Source of the DNA: Wolfiporia cocos
Taxonomy: Eukaryota > Basidiomycota > Agaricomycetes > Polyporales > Phaeolaceae
DNA: 64,000 nt
Reading direction: 5' to 3'
NCBI GenBank assembly: GCA_029448655.1
Contig: JACCLO010000002.1
Span: 3,968,001-4,032,000, forward strand
In this document: one piece after another, positions 1 through 11,400 of the stretch
Layout: each line of letters begins with the position of its first letter
Numbering within the stretch: position 1 is the stretch's first letter
Position numbers and translations under genes: made by a program
Notes under the pieces: generated by a model
Told to the model about the DNA's origin: nothing
Database searches by the model: none
The model's input: only the letters and a program-made list of their open reading frames with translations

Positions 1-444
1 GCAGATTATTAGTCGCCGGAGGGATATTGGCCATTCCCCCTGTGCCCTGGCTTGCGCTGCTGCTTCCCGAAACAGTATTTCCACCCAGGGTTGTACTTCC
101 CATACCCACGGCTCCTCCGGGGGTGGGGTTCATCGTCTGTCCTCTGAGTTGTCCATCACCTGTTCGAGATACGATGATGCTTGGTGTCATCAAGTCTGCG
201 ACCATTCCGAAATGTTTGAAGGTGGTGCGTGTCTGGTCCCAGGGGTCATTCGAGGATGGGGGTAGCTGTACCCATGAGGGAACGAGTCTGTCTGGTGTTG
301 GGACGGTGAGGTATCCTCCCTTCGTGAAGAATCCTGTGGGGGGGGGTCTCTCCACTCATGCTTTTCTTTGTAGTAGATGCACCTGTATATTTCAGGGAGT
401 AGCTGGATCAACCGGTTCGGGAGATCCGGGTCAAAGCGTTGCAT
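1..444 (-). other. possible edge fragment of a coding region
   Basis: On the minus strand an open frame runs from 444 to 190 with a Pro/Ser/Arg-rich end (PPPQDSSRRED, SPSQHQTDSF). A second frame continues from about 190 to the window edge and is rich in Gly, Ser, Thr and Met (GGAVGMGSTTLGG, SGSSSASQGTGG). The two frames are not joined by a clear splice site. Composition resembles the low-complexity part of a transposon gag-like protein or a disordered protein, but no conserved motif is visible, so no function is given. Confidence 0.2.
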
Positions 445-533
445 GGACTTGCACTTTGATAAGTGAGCCTGGTAAGAGCTTGACCTTCTGTTACGAATCG
501 AATATCCGTTCAGCTGAAATAACTAAGTCGAGT

Positions 534-677
534 TACTCAGCGTATTGAGTAGCACACTACTCATCGGACTCAACGGAGTCGAGCATCGATATACTAGCTG
601 CAGGCTTAATTGCTTAAGCCTTTGAGAACGAGTATAAGATCCTTGTAATTCAACAAGGTCGAGCTGAGGAACTCGAC
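534..677. repeat. cluster of short perfect hairpins
   Basis: Four perfect inverted repeats lie close together: TACTCA/TGAGTA at 534-551, GACTC/GAGTC at 567-580, GGCTTAA/TTAAGCC at 603-620 and GTCGAG/CTCGAC at 658-677, with loops of 4-8 nt. A weaker GTAG/CTAC pair falls between the first two. The words ACTCA and GTCGAG recur around them. No open frame explains this pattern. It may be the structured end of a degraded transposable element. Confidence 0.5.
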
Positions 678-1785
678 CAGTATTTACAGCAGGGTTTTTA
701 TACTATGATTCTGTAATCGGGGTCATAGTGTCCTTGGTACTGCTACCACTAAGTCCATAAGGCTAGTACGTTAGGATAACTAAGCTGAAACGTTGCGGTT
801 GAGCACAACAGTGGCTGAAATGCAGAAGTCCTGTGGTTAGACACAAGATATCAACTAGAACCTGATATGCCACAAGACCATGGGCATAGGGCTGTTGTAC
901 ATGAAACGAGGGTCACTGGTTGAACAGGGAACCCTAGAAATAAACGCGTGATACTACGGTTGAATGCTAAGTCCCCTTCTCCAGCGAGGTGTCAAAGATA
1001 TTCGGATGGTTTCATACAGACCGTAACACAAGTAGAAGGTCACCAGTAAGCACAATAAGTCATATAGTTTGTTTGTTTTATTTCGTCTATCTACGTATAT
1101 CCGTTACGCAATTGCTCACATCGTCGCAGCCATCGTTCTGTTGTGTGGGTTTGTTCACATTCCTGCATATCCCCTCTCTCGGTCTCTAGCACATATAGTC
1201 AGTGACCTGCTTTTCGCTGCATCTCCACCTTTCTCTCCCACATTGTATGCAGCTGTGTCCATTGTGCTCCTCACTTCCCCCCCTCCTGCCCTGCACCAGC
1301 AATGAAAACAATACAGAATACTTGTCTGCTCACACATACTGTAGAATTTCAGGCCATGTCGTACCGCAACTGCGCCTTACTGAAACCAGGGTCTATGCTC
1401 AAGTCTGGTAGGCTCATGGACTCAAATGAGCACCGGTACGTACATTCCCAAATCGCTTATATGCTCACGTGCTCCTCTACATTTCAGATTTGCATTGTGC
1501 GACTTCTGATACATGTGTCCCCTTACTCGACTGTATGTGTACTGTGGCGACAATATAATGCACCCCACTCAATATGTACACTTTTCAGCATGTACTGTAG
1601 AATTTCAGTCACCCAAATTAATTTACCAGAACCACAGCTGTGCCCCGGTATGTTCAAGCCCGAGTGCTACTTCGAGTTCATAAAAGGCGGTAGCATACTG
1701 TAATTTAGGACAAGTATTCAATATATACCATTTTAAGATTTTATCCGCTGGTAATGAATGTGAATATGCATTTCGTCAGTGCCTA
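678..1785. other. no gene seen
   Basis: This AT-rich stretch has only short overlapping frames without protein-like composition. The word TACTGTAGAATTTCAG appears at about 1336 (missing its first base or two) and again at about 1593, so some degraded repeat may be present. I see nothing else I can support. Confidence 0.4.
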
Positions 1786-2052
1786 CACCGGGGGCATTAT
1801 TTAATTACTTTGTCGGAAACATGCTGGTATCATTTGAACAAGTGATCAAATGCAAACATAATGCATTGATTTCTTATATAAAATCTTCATTGGATAATGC
1901 CCCCAGTGTCTGGATCTTTACGCAGCCCATGGCTAGCTGAGGTCCTGTGTTTCTTATGATGTTATCAGCCAATGCATTATGTTTGCATTTGATCACTTAT
2001 TCAAATGACACAAACATGTTTCCGACAAAGTCAATAGATAATGCCCCCGGTG
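1786..2052. mobile_element. MITE with about 83-bp terminal inverted repeats
   Basis: The element starts CACCGGGGGCATTAT at 1786 and ends with the inverse, ATAATGCCCCCGGTG, at 2052. The first and last 83 bp or so are inverted copies with roughly ten differences. Both include a GATCAAATGCAAACATAATG block. The bases CTA occur directly outside each end (1783-1785 and 2053-2055), consistent with a 3-bp target duplication as in PIF/Harbinger-type elements. A third copy of the terminal motif (ATAATGCCCCCAGTG) sits inside at 1894-1908, suggesting a nested or rearranged copy. There is no coding capacity. Confidence 0.75.
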
Positions 2053-3168
2053 CTAGCTAGGATGCATACAATGTTTAAAGCACAATATATGCGCTCACAA
2101 TCATGTGCCAGTCAATATATGTGAATAAAATCTAGCATACATCATATATACACTGCAATACTTGCCGGTATTGGGAATGACGTAGGAGCCTGACGTGCAC
2201 ATACAATGTGTCACAATAACTCTGATACCATATATTGCATGCAAACAATATATGTACATGCATAGATTCCCATATATGCAGCCGGGGTTTTTGCTGATGG
2301 GTGCCACAACCAATTACTGCAAAATCAAAGGTGCGGAAGCACAGTACAACTTACTGCAGCTTGCCTGCCGAATGAGGCCTGCTTATGCGTCCCATGAAGT
2401 ACTATTGCCTGCGGTCTTCAAAGAGCCGTGTCGCCCGAACAGAAAGTTCAGCTGCCGGATCCAGAGGGCGATATGAGTGCACCATGATACAGGCTACCTG
2501 CTGCGATGTACGGATGCCCTCTCATGGAGAATGAGCTCAGGGACCTCGCTGCTACTCAGGATGATGATGATATTGTTCTCGGAAAGAGCTAGGCCCATCG
2601 TGCCTTTTTTCAACAAGACAGAGTAGCCTTCGGCGTCAGCGACCTGTATGTGTTTCAGTGCGATCTCACTGCTTACACTGTCCCATCCAGTGCAAGAGGA
2701 TCGACAAGACTATTTGATATCTCGTCGATGCCCACGACGACAATGGTTTGCGATGTGAGTTCTCGATGCGCTGCATGACAATCTACCTTGTGCATGTTTC
2801 CTCAAAGATGAGCCCCAGACCAAAGGGCAGCTGAGATGTCATTTCTGGCAAGACGAGAAACTTGTGTTACGAGTGGTAATGTAAGGCGTAAAATACAACA
2901 TCAGAATCTGGCTGTACGTGGATGTGAGAATGAATGTTCTTCATCGAAGCTCATATCGAACTCTGACCTGTCGACATCGCGACAAACAATCACTCCGCCG
3001 GTACTTTGTGTCTTCCATAATTTCCATCCAACACATATAGGTCTCCCACACATACGTACACATATATTACATGGAGTGTCCAATTCTTGCAATGAGCGCA
3101 CGCAGAAAGGTGCTGTCACCTGTGGACGACGTCCAGTCAACCCTGACATCTTGTTCCCCAGCCTGCGT
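2053..3168. other. no supported gene; possible decayed coding pieces
   Basis: On the minus strand between about 2760 and 2480 two protein-like runs appear in different frames (TIVVVGIDEISNSLVDPL, then VADAEGYSVLLKKGTMGLA). They cannot be joined with an intron of acceptable size. They may be remains of a dead gene. Nothing else is supported here. Confidence 0.3.
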
Positions 3169-4961
3169 TCAAATGCGAAAACCTTCTGGTAAGGAGCCAG
3201 GCACCTTCCACATCCAGAATGGACCTAAATTGGAGTAAGCACCATAAAATGTTGCGTTATGTTCGCACTCGTACCGGCAGGATCGGCTATCATGGAAAGG
3301 GCATGAGAGATAGGCAAATTGATCTGCTGCTTTGCACATACCTTCCTCGTGGAACGCGCCCGTCCAGATTCCTGCGACGCCGGCCGCACTACACACGTTA
3401 CCGATCTGCACTCCCTCCGCACTACAGTCACATAGACCGCCATCAACACCCTTGTTCTATTGCATAAAGATTGATATGGTGAAAAATTCACCTCCACTGC
3501 GTGACCCCGTCATACTTTGTAACCTTCTCGAGAACGGGGTGAGTGGAAGATGCGACGAACCGGCACAGCTCCCTGCAGACTCACGAAGAACCACCGGATG
3601 GCGCCGTCTGCGAGCAGACGGACATGGCCCTCTACTGCCGCGTCGCCGTTGTGCGCCGCAGACGAGATGCCCTTGAAGAACAGTGGCGGGTAATTCGGAT
3701 TGACGAGAGGGAACAATGGCGATGATGCAGAAGAGCCTGTTGTTAGTTGTGGGTCGATCACCTCAAGGCGTAGCTCAACCGGACGGATGGCCTCCTGGTA
3801 GTCGTCGTCAAAGTATTCTGGGTTGCGGTTCCCCTGAAAGTGATACTAAGATGGGTCAATATCCCTTGGTCTTACTGGATGGCCTGAGGGACTCACATTG
3901 AATTCTGCAAACACCGAAAGTCCAATCTGAGCCGACAATCAGCAGATACTATGCATGTTTCAACCTACCAAAAAGATCACTGGGACTGACCGTCAGAACC
4001 ACTGAGTGGTATTTCCACGGAAAGACAGCATACCGATAATCCATGAAGCAGACGAAACGTCTCCACGTCCCTTCTACCCCCGCCCAGTCGTATTGTTTAC
4101 GATCATGCGAGAACGGCGCAGAGTACGCCTGAGCGGAGGAAAGACCGGCAGGAGGCTTACAGTACAGTCTCAGCGCGAGCATGGGCAGCTCCCAGAGCTT
4201 CAGAGCCACCACGTTCACGACATGCATGACATGCTCCCAATTGGCCACAATCTCGCCATTTGCTCCGGGCGTGTATGGGCCATAGTACGTCTCCGGCTTG
4301 TACCTGCGGAGGTCGTAGACATAGCACCGACTGTGCTTGCGCAGCTCGCGCAGACGCCTCTTGGTCGCCTCGTCTCCCAGGCTGTCGTCGCTGGAGCGCT
4401 CGTACGAGAGCGCAACGTACGTCATAAGCCGCGCGAGCAGCTTGCGCTCCGGCACCGTCACCATGTTCGCATCGAGCTTCGTTAGCTTGTTCAATAGCGG
4501 GTCTAGCCACCGCAGGTTGTCTGATGTGTCAGAGTCCGGGCCGTCTGATATGGGCAGCGCGGTCTCGACAACAGACACTAGCGTCTCTAGTGCTCGGGGC
4601 AGACGTGGATCTCCCGCTGGCTCCTCGCGACCCACCACAATCTCCGCTTCGACCCTGCGCTGCAGCTCGCCCCGCCAGTCGTGCTGCGCTAGGGGCTTGT
4701 TCGGGATCAGAGGAGGGACTGCCTTGCGGAGGTCATCGAAGGGTCTGGATAGGAACAGCTCGCGCCACAGGTATTGGTCATTGCCCTGGTACGCCAGCTG
4801 GTATGCGCTACGACATGTCCGCGAGAAAGTCTGCACCGGGCGGTCAATCGTGCTCAGAACGGACACAGGGGTTCAGCACATACTATAACGTCGCGCGGGT
4901 GGCAGAAGAGTAGGATGCGTTCGATCAGTTCTGGGGGCAGGCCGCGGAAAGCAAGAGGCAT
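3169..4961 (-). CDS. F-box domain protein (basidiomycete family)
   Basis: Likely substrate-receptor subunit of an SCF ubiquitin ligase. Seven exons fit one frame: 4961-4884, 4830-3969, 3904-3897, 3833-3585, 3514-3492, 3421-3342 and 3224-3169, giving 451 aa. The N-terminus carries an F-box split by intron 1 (LPPELIERILLFCHPRDVI, then TFSRTCRSAYQLAYQ). A Met inside intron 1 opens a longer-looking frame but is not the start. The C-terminus ends in a block known in this family (EGVQIG, GVAGIWTGAFHEEG, GPFWMWK), which confirms the last exons. The substrate-binding half has no recognised domain. Two exons are tiny (8 and 23 nt). Basidiomycetes carry large expanded families of such genes, so the individual substrate cannot be guessed. 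Confidence 0.85.
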
Positions 4962-5053
4962 CGCGGTGGTTGTCGAGAGAACCTGTTGGGTCCCGCCATT
5001 TGTAGCTTGTGAACATCTGCTATGGCGTTATCTCGGGGCAGATATCTTGGTAA

Positions 5054-5066
5054 TCTGCTACGTCAG
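5054..5066. promoter_or_regulatory. 13-bp motif shared with the next promoter, CRE-like
   Basis: TCTGCTACGTCAG lies 93 bp upstream of the F-box start codon. The identical 13-mer lies 69 bp upstream of the ammonium transporter start (7994-8006), in the same orientation relative to the gene. The core TACGTCA resembles an ATF/CREB-type bZIP site. Function is inferred only. Confidence 0.35.
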
Positions 5067-5350
5067 GCGGATGGCCGCTCGGACGTATGAGGCACGATCT
5101 TCCTCGGAGAGCATGCCTCGGAACAAACACGGGTTCGGATCACATAAAAGTGAAGACGAAGCAAATCTCAGCTCGCATGCCGTATGAGAAGGGCAGCTAG
5201 AGGGACTATCTGCATATCCATGAACGTCTCAGCGTGGCGTCCAATCGGGAAGGATTGATTTGAGATCGCAAGACGTATGGATACAGCGTGCAGAGCTTCT
5301 CTTGATTTCGATTTCATGAAAGTCTATCCAGTTTAATATTATTGATGGTA

Positions 5351-5904
5351 CAGTTGAAGACCTCATAATGCATAACGGTGGTGACCGGATTTCTTTATGC
5401 ATTATGAGGTCTTATGCAGTATCAAATCTGTCACAAGATGTCACATTATGTGACCCAGTGTGACTCCGTAGAAATAACATAGCTATGTACCCCAGTATCT
5501 ATCTAGTGTTACTTGTTTCATTGATGTGAGGTCAGCCTTGTGAAGATGAGCACAGAATTTGCACAACTGCTGCAGTGTGAGCACCAAGATGCCGTCTGTT
5601 TCGGCAACCTCGAGCGGTCGCTGTGTGTCACGTGGAAGGCGCCTAAGGGCGAACCGTGAAGCTGCGCAAGCCAAAATTGGATTATTTGCTTTGATTTTGC
5701 ACCGTGATGTTCGCAAATAAAATATTTATTACTATATATGGCAGATCTACTAATGCATAATTGCCTGATTGCTTATGCATTATGCGATATGAGATTCCAT
5801 GCATAAATCCATAAATCCCTGCAAACGAGGTCGGTGACCAGGTCAGGCCATGCATTATGAGGTCTTATGCATTATGAGGTTATGCATTATGAGGTCTTCA
5901 ACTG
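5351..5904. mobile_element. MITE, 554 bp, flanked by TA
   Basis: Perfect terminal inverted repeats of about 25 bp begin CAGTTGAAGACCTCATAATG. TA lies directly outside both ends (5349-5350, 5905-5906), the target duplication expected for Tc1/mariner-type elements. The sub-repeat CCTCATAATGCAT is repeated at both ends and again inside (around 5400 and 5865). There is no transposase, so it is non-autonomous. It sits upstream of the F-box gene and ends only 92 bp after the stop codon of the ammonium transporter, so it may supply part of that gene's 3' UTR. Confidence 0.75.
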
Positions 5905-5995
5905 TATGTGTAAGGGAGACAACAACGAGTATTACACCGAAAGCGAGACAGATACAGCAACGTAACGATTTTGATTTAGCGTGATACGAGCGATG

Positions 5996-7925
5996 TTAGC
6001 GGTCCCCGTCCTCGTTAGCCTTCTCCGTGACAGTTGGAAGCTGGCCATTCGACACCTGCGTCTCAGCAGAGCCATTCGGATGCCCGTGGTCGTCTGCATC
6101 GTACACCGACATGTCAGGGCGGCCGTGGCGGTCGCCGGCGGCTATGGGGCCGTCCGCGCCTTTCCGCGGGTAGTCGGGGTGCCAGTCCAAATAGTCACGA
6201 CGCACTTCAATATAATCATTCGCGAACTCGCCAATCTGCACAGGCAGAGATTCAGCTCCAGCTCCGGTTCCACAGGGAATTGGGGACGTACCTCTGCGTC
6301 ATCCATTCCAAGCACCTCCGCCTCAGGCGAAGCGCGTAAGCTCAGCATTGGGATCATGTCGAGGCCTTTGGCGAGCAACGCCGTCACAACGAACGCGTAG
6401 CCCACGACAGCACATACATAGGCAAACTGTATGTACAGCTGCTTCCAGTTGTGGTCCAGCCACCCTCCTGGTACGGAGGTGTTGACACCATCCAATGCGA
6501 TAAGCTCGCTATCTGCGAAGAGGGCATTAAATAGCAGGCCGATAATCCCGCCTATCGCGTGTTCGGCGTATAGATCTATGAAGCAAGATTAGCTGTATTC
6601 AATTCCGCGCCATGATAAGATACGCGTACCCAGCGCATCATCAATCCGCATTAGGAATTTGACTGTGGTAGTGATGAGCGAGCACTCCAGTCAAAATCAG
6701 GGATCGGCGTACTCTTTGTGCTGTAGTTAGAGATCGCGCCAACGACGATACCCATGACCAACGCCGCCCACTGGGGGATATACCCACACGCAGGCGTGGC
6801 AGCAACCAGGCCGGCAATAGTCCCAGAGCAGAAACCGACCATCGAGAACTTGCGCTCGATACGGTAGTCAAGCGCGCACCACACGATGCCGCTCATGGCC
6901 GCCGCGATCATCGAGTTCCAGATCGCGAGGATCGCGCGGAGGTTCGCACCGAACGCGCTGCCGCCGTTGAACCCGAGCCAGCCGAACCAGAGCATGAACG
7001 TCCCGAGGCAGACGAGCGAGACGTTGTGCGGCCGGAAGTTGAGGAGCTCGCGCTCGCTGCGCCGGCCGAGGACCCACGAGTACGCGAGGCCGGACACGCC
7101 GCTGCCGATCTCGACGGGACCGCCGCCTGCGAGGGCGCGTTAAAAGGTGGGCGAGCCGTCCGATGGTGTGCGTACCTGCGAAGTCTAGGACGCCCCAGCT
7201 GAACCCCCAGCCGTTCTGCCCCCACGCCCAGCACGCGAGCGGGCAGTAGACGAGCGTCGTCCATATGAACGTAAAGACCATCGCCGGGAACACGCGCCCG
7301 CGCTCGGCGAGCGCACCCATGAGGATCGCGACGGTGACGCACGCGAACTCCATCTGGTAGAAGCTGTACAGGATCTCGGGGATGAGCGGCGAGCCGGGGG
7401 ACTCGTCGCCCATGACTTTGCGCAGCGCGAAGCTGCGCAGGTTGCCGATGTAGCCATTGGTCGCGGTCGGCGAGAATGCCAGCGAGTAGCCCCAGAACCA
7501 CCATTGGAAGATGACCACGGCGTTGCTTGCGGCTACCGCCCATACCAGGGAGAGCGCGCTTTTCCGTCTGGATAGGCCAGAGTAGAGGAAGGCTGGAGGA
7601 TTTGCGTGCATACGCGATGAGATTGTACAGGTTCGACAAGGATCGCGTGCTTACCGACTCCAGGAACCATGAAAGAAACCAGTATGCCGCATATTGCTAT
7701 GAACGCAATATCTCCACCGTCATACCTTAAGCGTCGCGACTGAATGAGGTCGATCAGCGTAAACGACTACAAGAGACTCACTGTCCCGAATCTCCACCTG
7801 CCGAGCGGTGGAAGGCGGATTAATCCCTGGGTTCGCGCAAGCGAGGCGAGTAACTCACGAACAAGCAGCTTGGCCCAGCGATCGCGCTGCGTTACGTGTG
7901 TGACGGAGTCAGCAGCGGGGAGCAT
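5996..7925 (-). CDS. ammonium transporter, Amt/Mep family
   Basis: Plasma-membrane ammonium uptake channel. Eight exons: 7925-7859, 7797-7782, 7725-7655, 7592-7176, 7126-6713, 6662-6630, 6575-6292 and 6235-5996, giving 513 aa, normal for fungal Mep proteins. Family hallmarks appear in order: YDGGDIAF in the first span, FLYSGLSRRKSALS, the WAWGQNGWGFSWGVLDFAG loop, SGLAYSWVLG, LWFGWLGFNGGSA, and KFLMRIDDAL before HAIGGIIG. The second pore histidine (in HAIGG) is present. The position of the first is Glu (GGPVEIGSG), as in yeast Mep1/Mep3 rather than Mep2. The tail (IGEFANDYIEVRRDYLDW) is followed by an acidic, likely cytosolic region. Exon 2 is only 16 nt; its acceptors were chosen to keep frame. 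Confidence 0.93.
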
Positions 7926-7993
7926 GGCACATTTCAAGGTCGGACGAGCAAAAGGTGAGAAGAATCCTGCCCGTGGTATATAAGACTGGGTAG

Positions 7994-8006
7994 TCTGCTA
8001 CGTCAG
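7994..8006. promoter_or_regulatory. second copy of the CRE-like 13-mer
   Basis: TCTGCTACGTCAG is identical to 5054-5066 and lies 69 bp upstream of the ammonium transporter start codon. A TATATA stretch occurs between it and the start (about 7977-7982), so both may belong to the core promoter. Confidence 0.35.
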
Positions 8007-11000
8007 CCGCTGGGAGACCCTGGAGCCCCAACGACGGGCGTCCTGGCTGTTTATATAGCTCCAAGCGATTCCATGGGCGATAGGGCGAAGTCGCTCCCGC
8101 CCCGCTCCCGTTGATGCCCCCGGTTAGCCGGCGAGACCATTGGCTGTTGCGACCTGGACAGCAATGCGGAGCGGAACCAACCGGCGGCCCCGAATTTCAG
8201 TAATTTTTCTGCCACTATGAATGAGGCGCATGCGGCCTTGGATGCGGATGGCGATGGCTCGCGTCGTGTGGTCAGCTGGCGTTTCTGACTCGGTTTGCTG
8301 ATGGGAACGAGTCTGCTGCGAACGAGCGCGCAGTCTTCTCGGTCCAACCAGTCCCGCTCTTGCCGTTTCAGGAAGGTGTTGTGGAACGCGTCGGCTACTT
8401 GCACATATCCGACTTGGTTTCATCTTTCCCGCCAGCTCCTGCTCATCTCTGCACAACGGCGTACCGCTGGCCCCCCTGTTGCAATTCGGGGTCTGCGGCG
8501 TTGCCAGGGCGCAGGATGGCGCGGCGATGGCAGACTGATGGTGTGGTGATGGGCAAGCTAGCGGGTCGCTAGTGCTGCCGGTAGTGTACTTAAGCCGGGC
8601 GCGAGCAGAGTGGCTCGCCGGCCAGACCCACCTACGTTCACTATCCTACAAAGGAGATTCGGCCCTGCGGCCACGGAATTTCCACATCCCCAGCCTCAAG
8701 GCATCGATCATCTTGGCGCTCGCCCCTGGATGTGTTTCGTGGGCTTCGCAATAGAGTGCCGCGTTCGTACTAGACCCCGCTTGCTTCGCAACTCTTTGAT
8801 CGGGCGAGAATCGCACCCTCGGGGACTTGCATCGTTGAGGATCCCACATATCATATGAGACGGTTTCGAGACGGTCTTTTATGGCCGACCACTCGCGATC
8901 TCCTTCCCGCAAACTCGCTCGGATCTCATTTGAGGATACTGCTGAGAATTGCCAAGATGCAGCTCAGGGCGCTCTGTGAATTCAGAAGTATTACGTTGCC
9001 GCATTCTAGTACGATGGATAGTTCACGAGGCAACCAACGGCTGCATCAGATGGCTCGCTTATGACCCTTCTACGTTGCGATCTCAGCAGTCGTATAGCCC
9101 AGGAGATCCTGCGTGCCACAGCGTAGTCGGCCGCCTAATGAATCATGGGACAAGTGGAGCCATCGATCTCACAGGCAGAGAGAAAGTGTTATTACAGTGT
9201 CTCAACGCCATCTCACGAGCGAACATGGCAATCGTGAGCCAGAGAGCCTTCTTGGTTTGACATTACACATCTATGCGCAGACTAGTGGAAGTCGCAACTG
9301 TGGCATCCCTTCGCCACACTCCACCGTCACATGCGACATCGATTAAGCGCTATGGTTAACCCTGTATTACTATTAGTTTGGCCCCCGCAGCCCAATAGCC
9401 AAGTACATTATGGTCTACTGCCTTCATAGAGCGCGCATACTCGGCCATGGGAGATACAGAAAAGGCTACCAGGTTGGAGACAGAGAGTAATGCACTATTT
9501 ATGAAGCGCAAGTATAAGGCAACAATACAGAAGCGCACAGACACGATCAATGTGACGGCCAAAAGGCGGCCATTTATGCTAACCGTGCTGCTTGGGCATG
9601 AATATCAGGTATTCTGTTGCTGAATTTCTACTGGGCAGAATGACACCACCTGGGTTTTTAGTTTATGTGAGCGCGAAGTCAATGTCGAGGCCGCCTTCAC
9701 TTTCACGGTAGCCTTGCACTGAATTTACTATAGGCCACCGAACTTGATCCAAGGCGTCGGCGCATCTCGCAGACTCGTACAAAGCTTTAGGGTATTGCTG
9801 ATCGTGCAGTCGACTAATCACTGATTAAGCAGCTGCGAGCTCAGGGAATCGGCCAGCTGGATGAAGCTATTGGCCAAAGGCAACGATGTCATAAACCTAG
9901 CGTGTCAGAAATTCAGTTAGGAGCACTATCTTGAGAACAAGCTGCAAATTGCGACGCATGGGAAGCACGAGCGCCCTCGACAACCACCACCTCAGGCCGT
10001 CATAGGAGTAAGAGCCAAAGGCGCATTTGAGAGATTGCAATAGGGAGAGCTACTACCGATCATCGCTGAAGTGCAACAGCGATTGGAGAGCCCAGGTTGG
10101 GATGTTTTGCGTCCCGCACTAGCAGTGATTTTGCGGAAGGTTGCTGGTAACTGCATGAGTATGCCATATATTGACTTCAGCGCAATAACAGAGCGTGGAT
10201 CATGTGCGGAGCCATCGAGGATGAAGACTGCACAATCTGCAAGCCTTCATGGGACTGTGCACTTGTGCCTTCAGGGTACTTGAATAGGGTAACTAAAATT
10301 GGCCAGATGTCCCATTCGATCACAAGGGCGCGGTGCTCCAGCCCACCTTCGTTCGCTGTGTGAAGTGTTTGCGATTTTGATGATGGCGGTACTGTGATTT
10401 TTGGATAGAGATGCGCTCGCCAGCTGACCGCGTACATTGTGTAGAGCCACCTTAAGTACCTCGACGACCTGAAGCTCAAGATGTGGACCGTAAATTCAAC
10501 GGCCCCTGGGCAAGCGCCTCAAGTTGGAGGCGTCATTTATCCCGGCTGGGTATCTATCTCAAAGGATTCGTATTTGCGTATGTTATCGCCTCATGCTACG
10601 TCGAACCTAATTCTCACACGCGCGGAACTGTGGCGTTATGGGGTTCCATTGCAATCAGATAGCCCGCCAACATGGAAAAAATGGCAATTGGCAAGACGTA
10701 TAAAACCTGAATTGGCAGGCGGCAGATATGTACCTCGGTGCTGGACGAGGTCATGATTGTCAGTATCTTCAACCAATATATCCGTAGATGTTAGTAATGA
10801 CGCATCCTCATGCCAGGGTATGTCCACCGAGGCATTTCGGAGGATCTCATGCAGCGCGTTGCGATTAAGGCTTTAAACCTTTTCTCCCTGTCATACATCT
10901 GTCATACATTTATGGATGACCTCAGAGAGCGTGATATGGGGACACTCCGGGGCGTCAATGCAACCTGGCAGGTACTGCCAATCGCGATGGTTTAGCGGGA

Positions 11001-11201
11001 CGTATTGTGGCGGTATGAGTTAACAGCAGATATTGATGCAGTTAGCTTCTTCATCCTTGTGACTAACCCACTACTATGTTGCAACGCTGACATCACAGCT
11101 TATATGTTTGAAAGCGAGCGCGCTTGATGCGCCTCGGCCGGCAACACCCTGCCGGGCGATCACATCAGCAAAAGGCGAGATAGTAGATAAGCATAGATAA
11201 G
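8007..11201. other. gene-poor stretch
   Basis: Open frames are short, overlap on both strands and lack conserved motifs. The first 500 bp are GC-rich. There a 117-codon minus-strand frame (8404-8051, VADAFHNTFLKRQERDWLDRED) looks mildly protein-like but has no neighbour exons I can join. The rest is AT-richer and looks like old, decayed repeat sequence. Confidence 0.4.
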
Positions 11202-11400
11202 CGTCGTCAGACTGGTAAACGTCGTCAGACTGGTTTAGGCCGATAAAATATATTTTGTAATTTGACATCTTGGAAAATACTGGGGCATCTGGTAAATAGT
11301 TGCAAAGTTGCGGGTGGAATCTGGTGAACACTTGAAAACTCACAGAGGCATCTGGTGAATTGTTGCAAAGTTGAAGAGGCATCTGATGAATTGTTGCCAA
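11202..11400. repeat. degenerate tandem repeats
   Basis: CGTCGTCAGACTGGT occurs twice, at 11202-11216 and 11220-11234. From 11283 to 11400 a unit of about 28-33 bp built on GCATCTGGTGAATTGTTGCA is repeated about four times with divergence. The repeats create an artificial minus-strand frame with recurring QLCNNSPDA-like words, which I do not treat as a gene. Confidence 0.6.

Noticed and set aside
2480..2760. Protein-like runs on the minus strand
   Set aside because: Two frames cannot be joined with a normal intron and no family is recognised; at most a gene relic.
11074..11400. 108-codon minus-strand frame
   Set aside because: Built on the degenerate tandem repeat; repeated QLCNNSPDA words reflect DNA repeats rather than a protein family.
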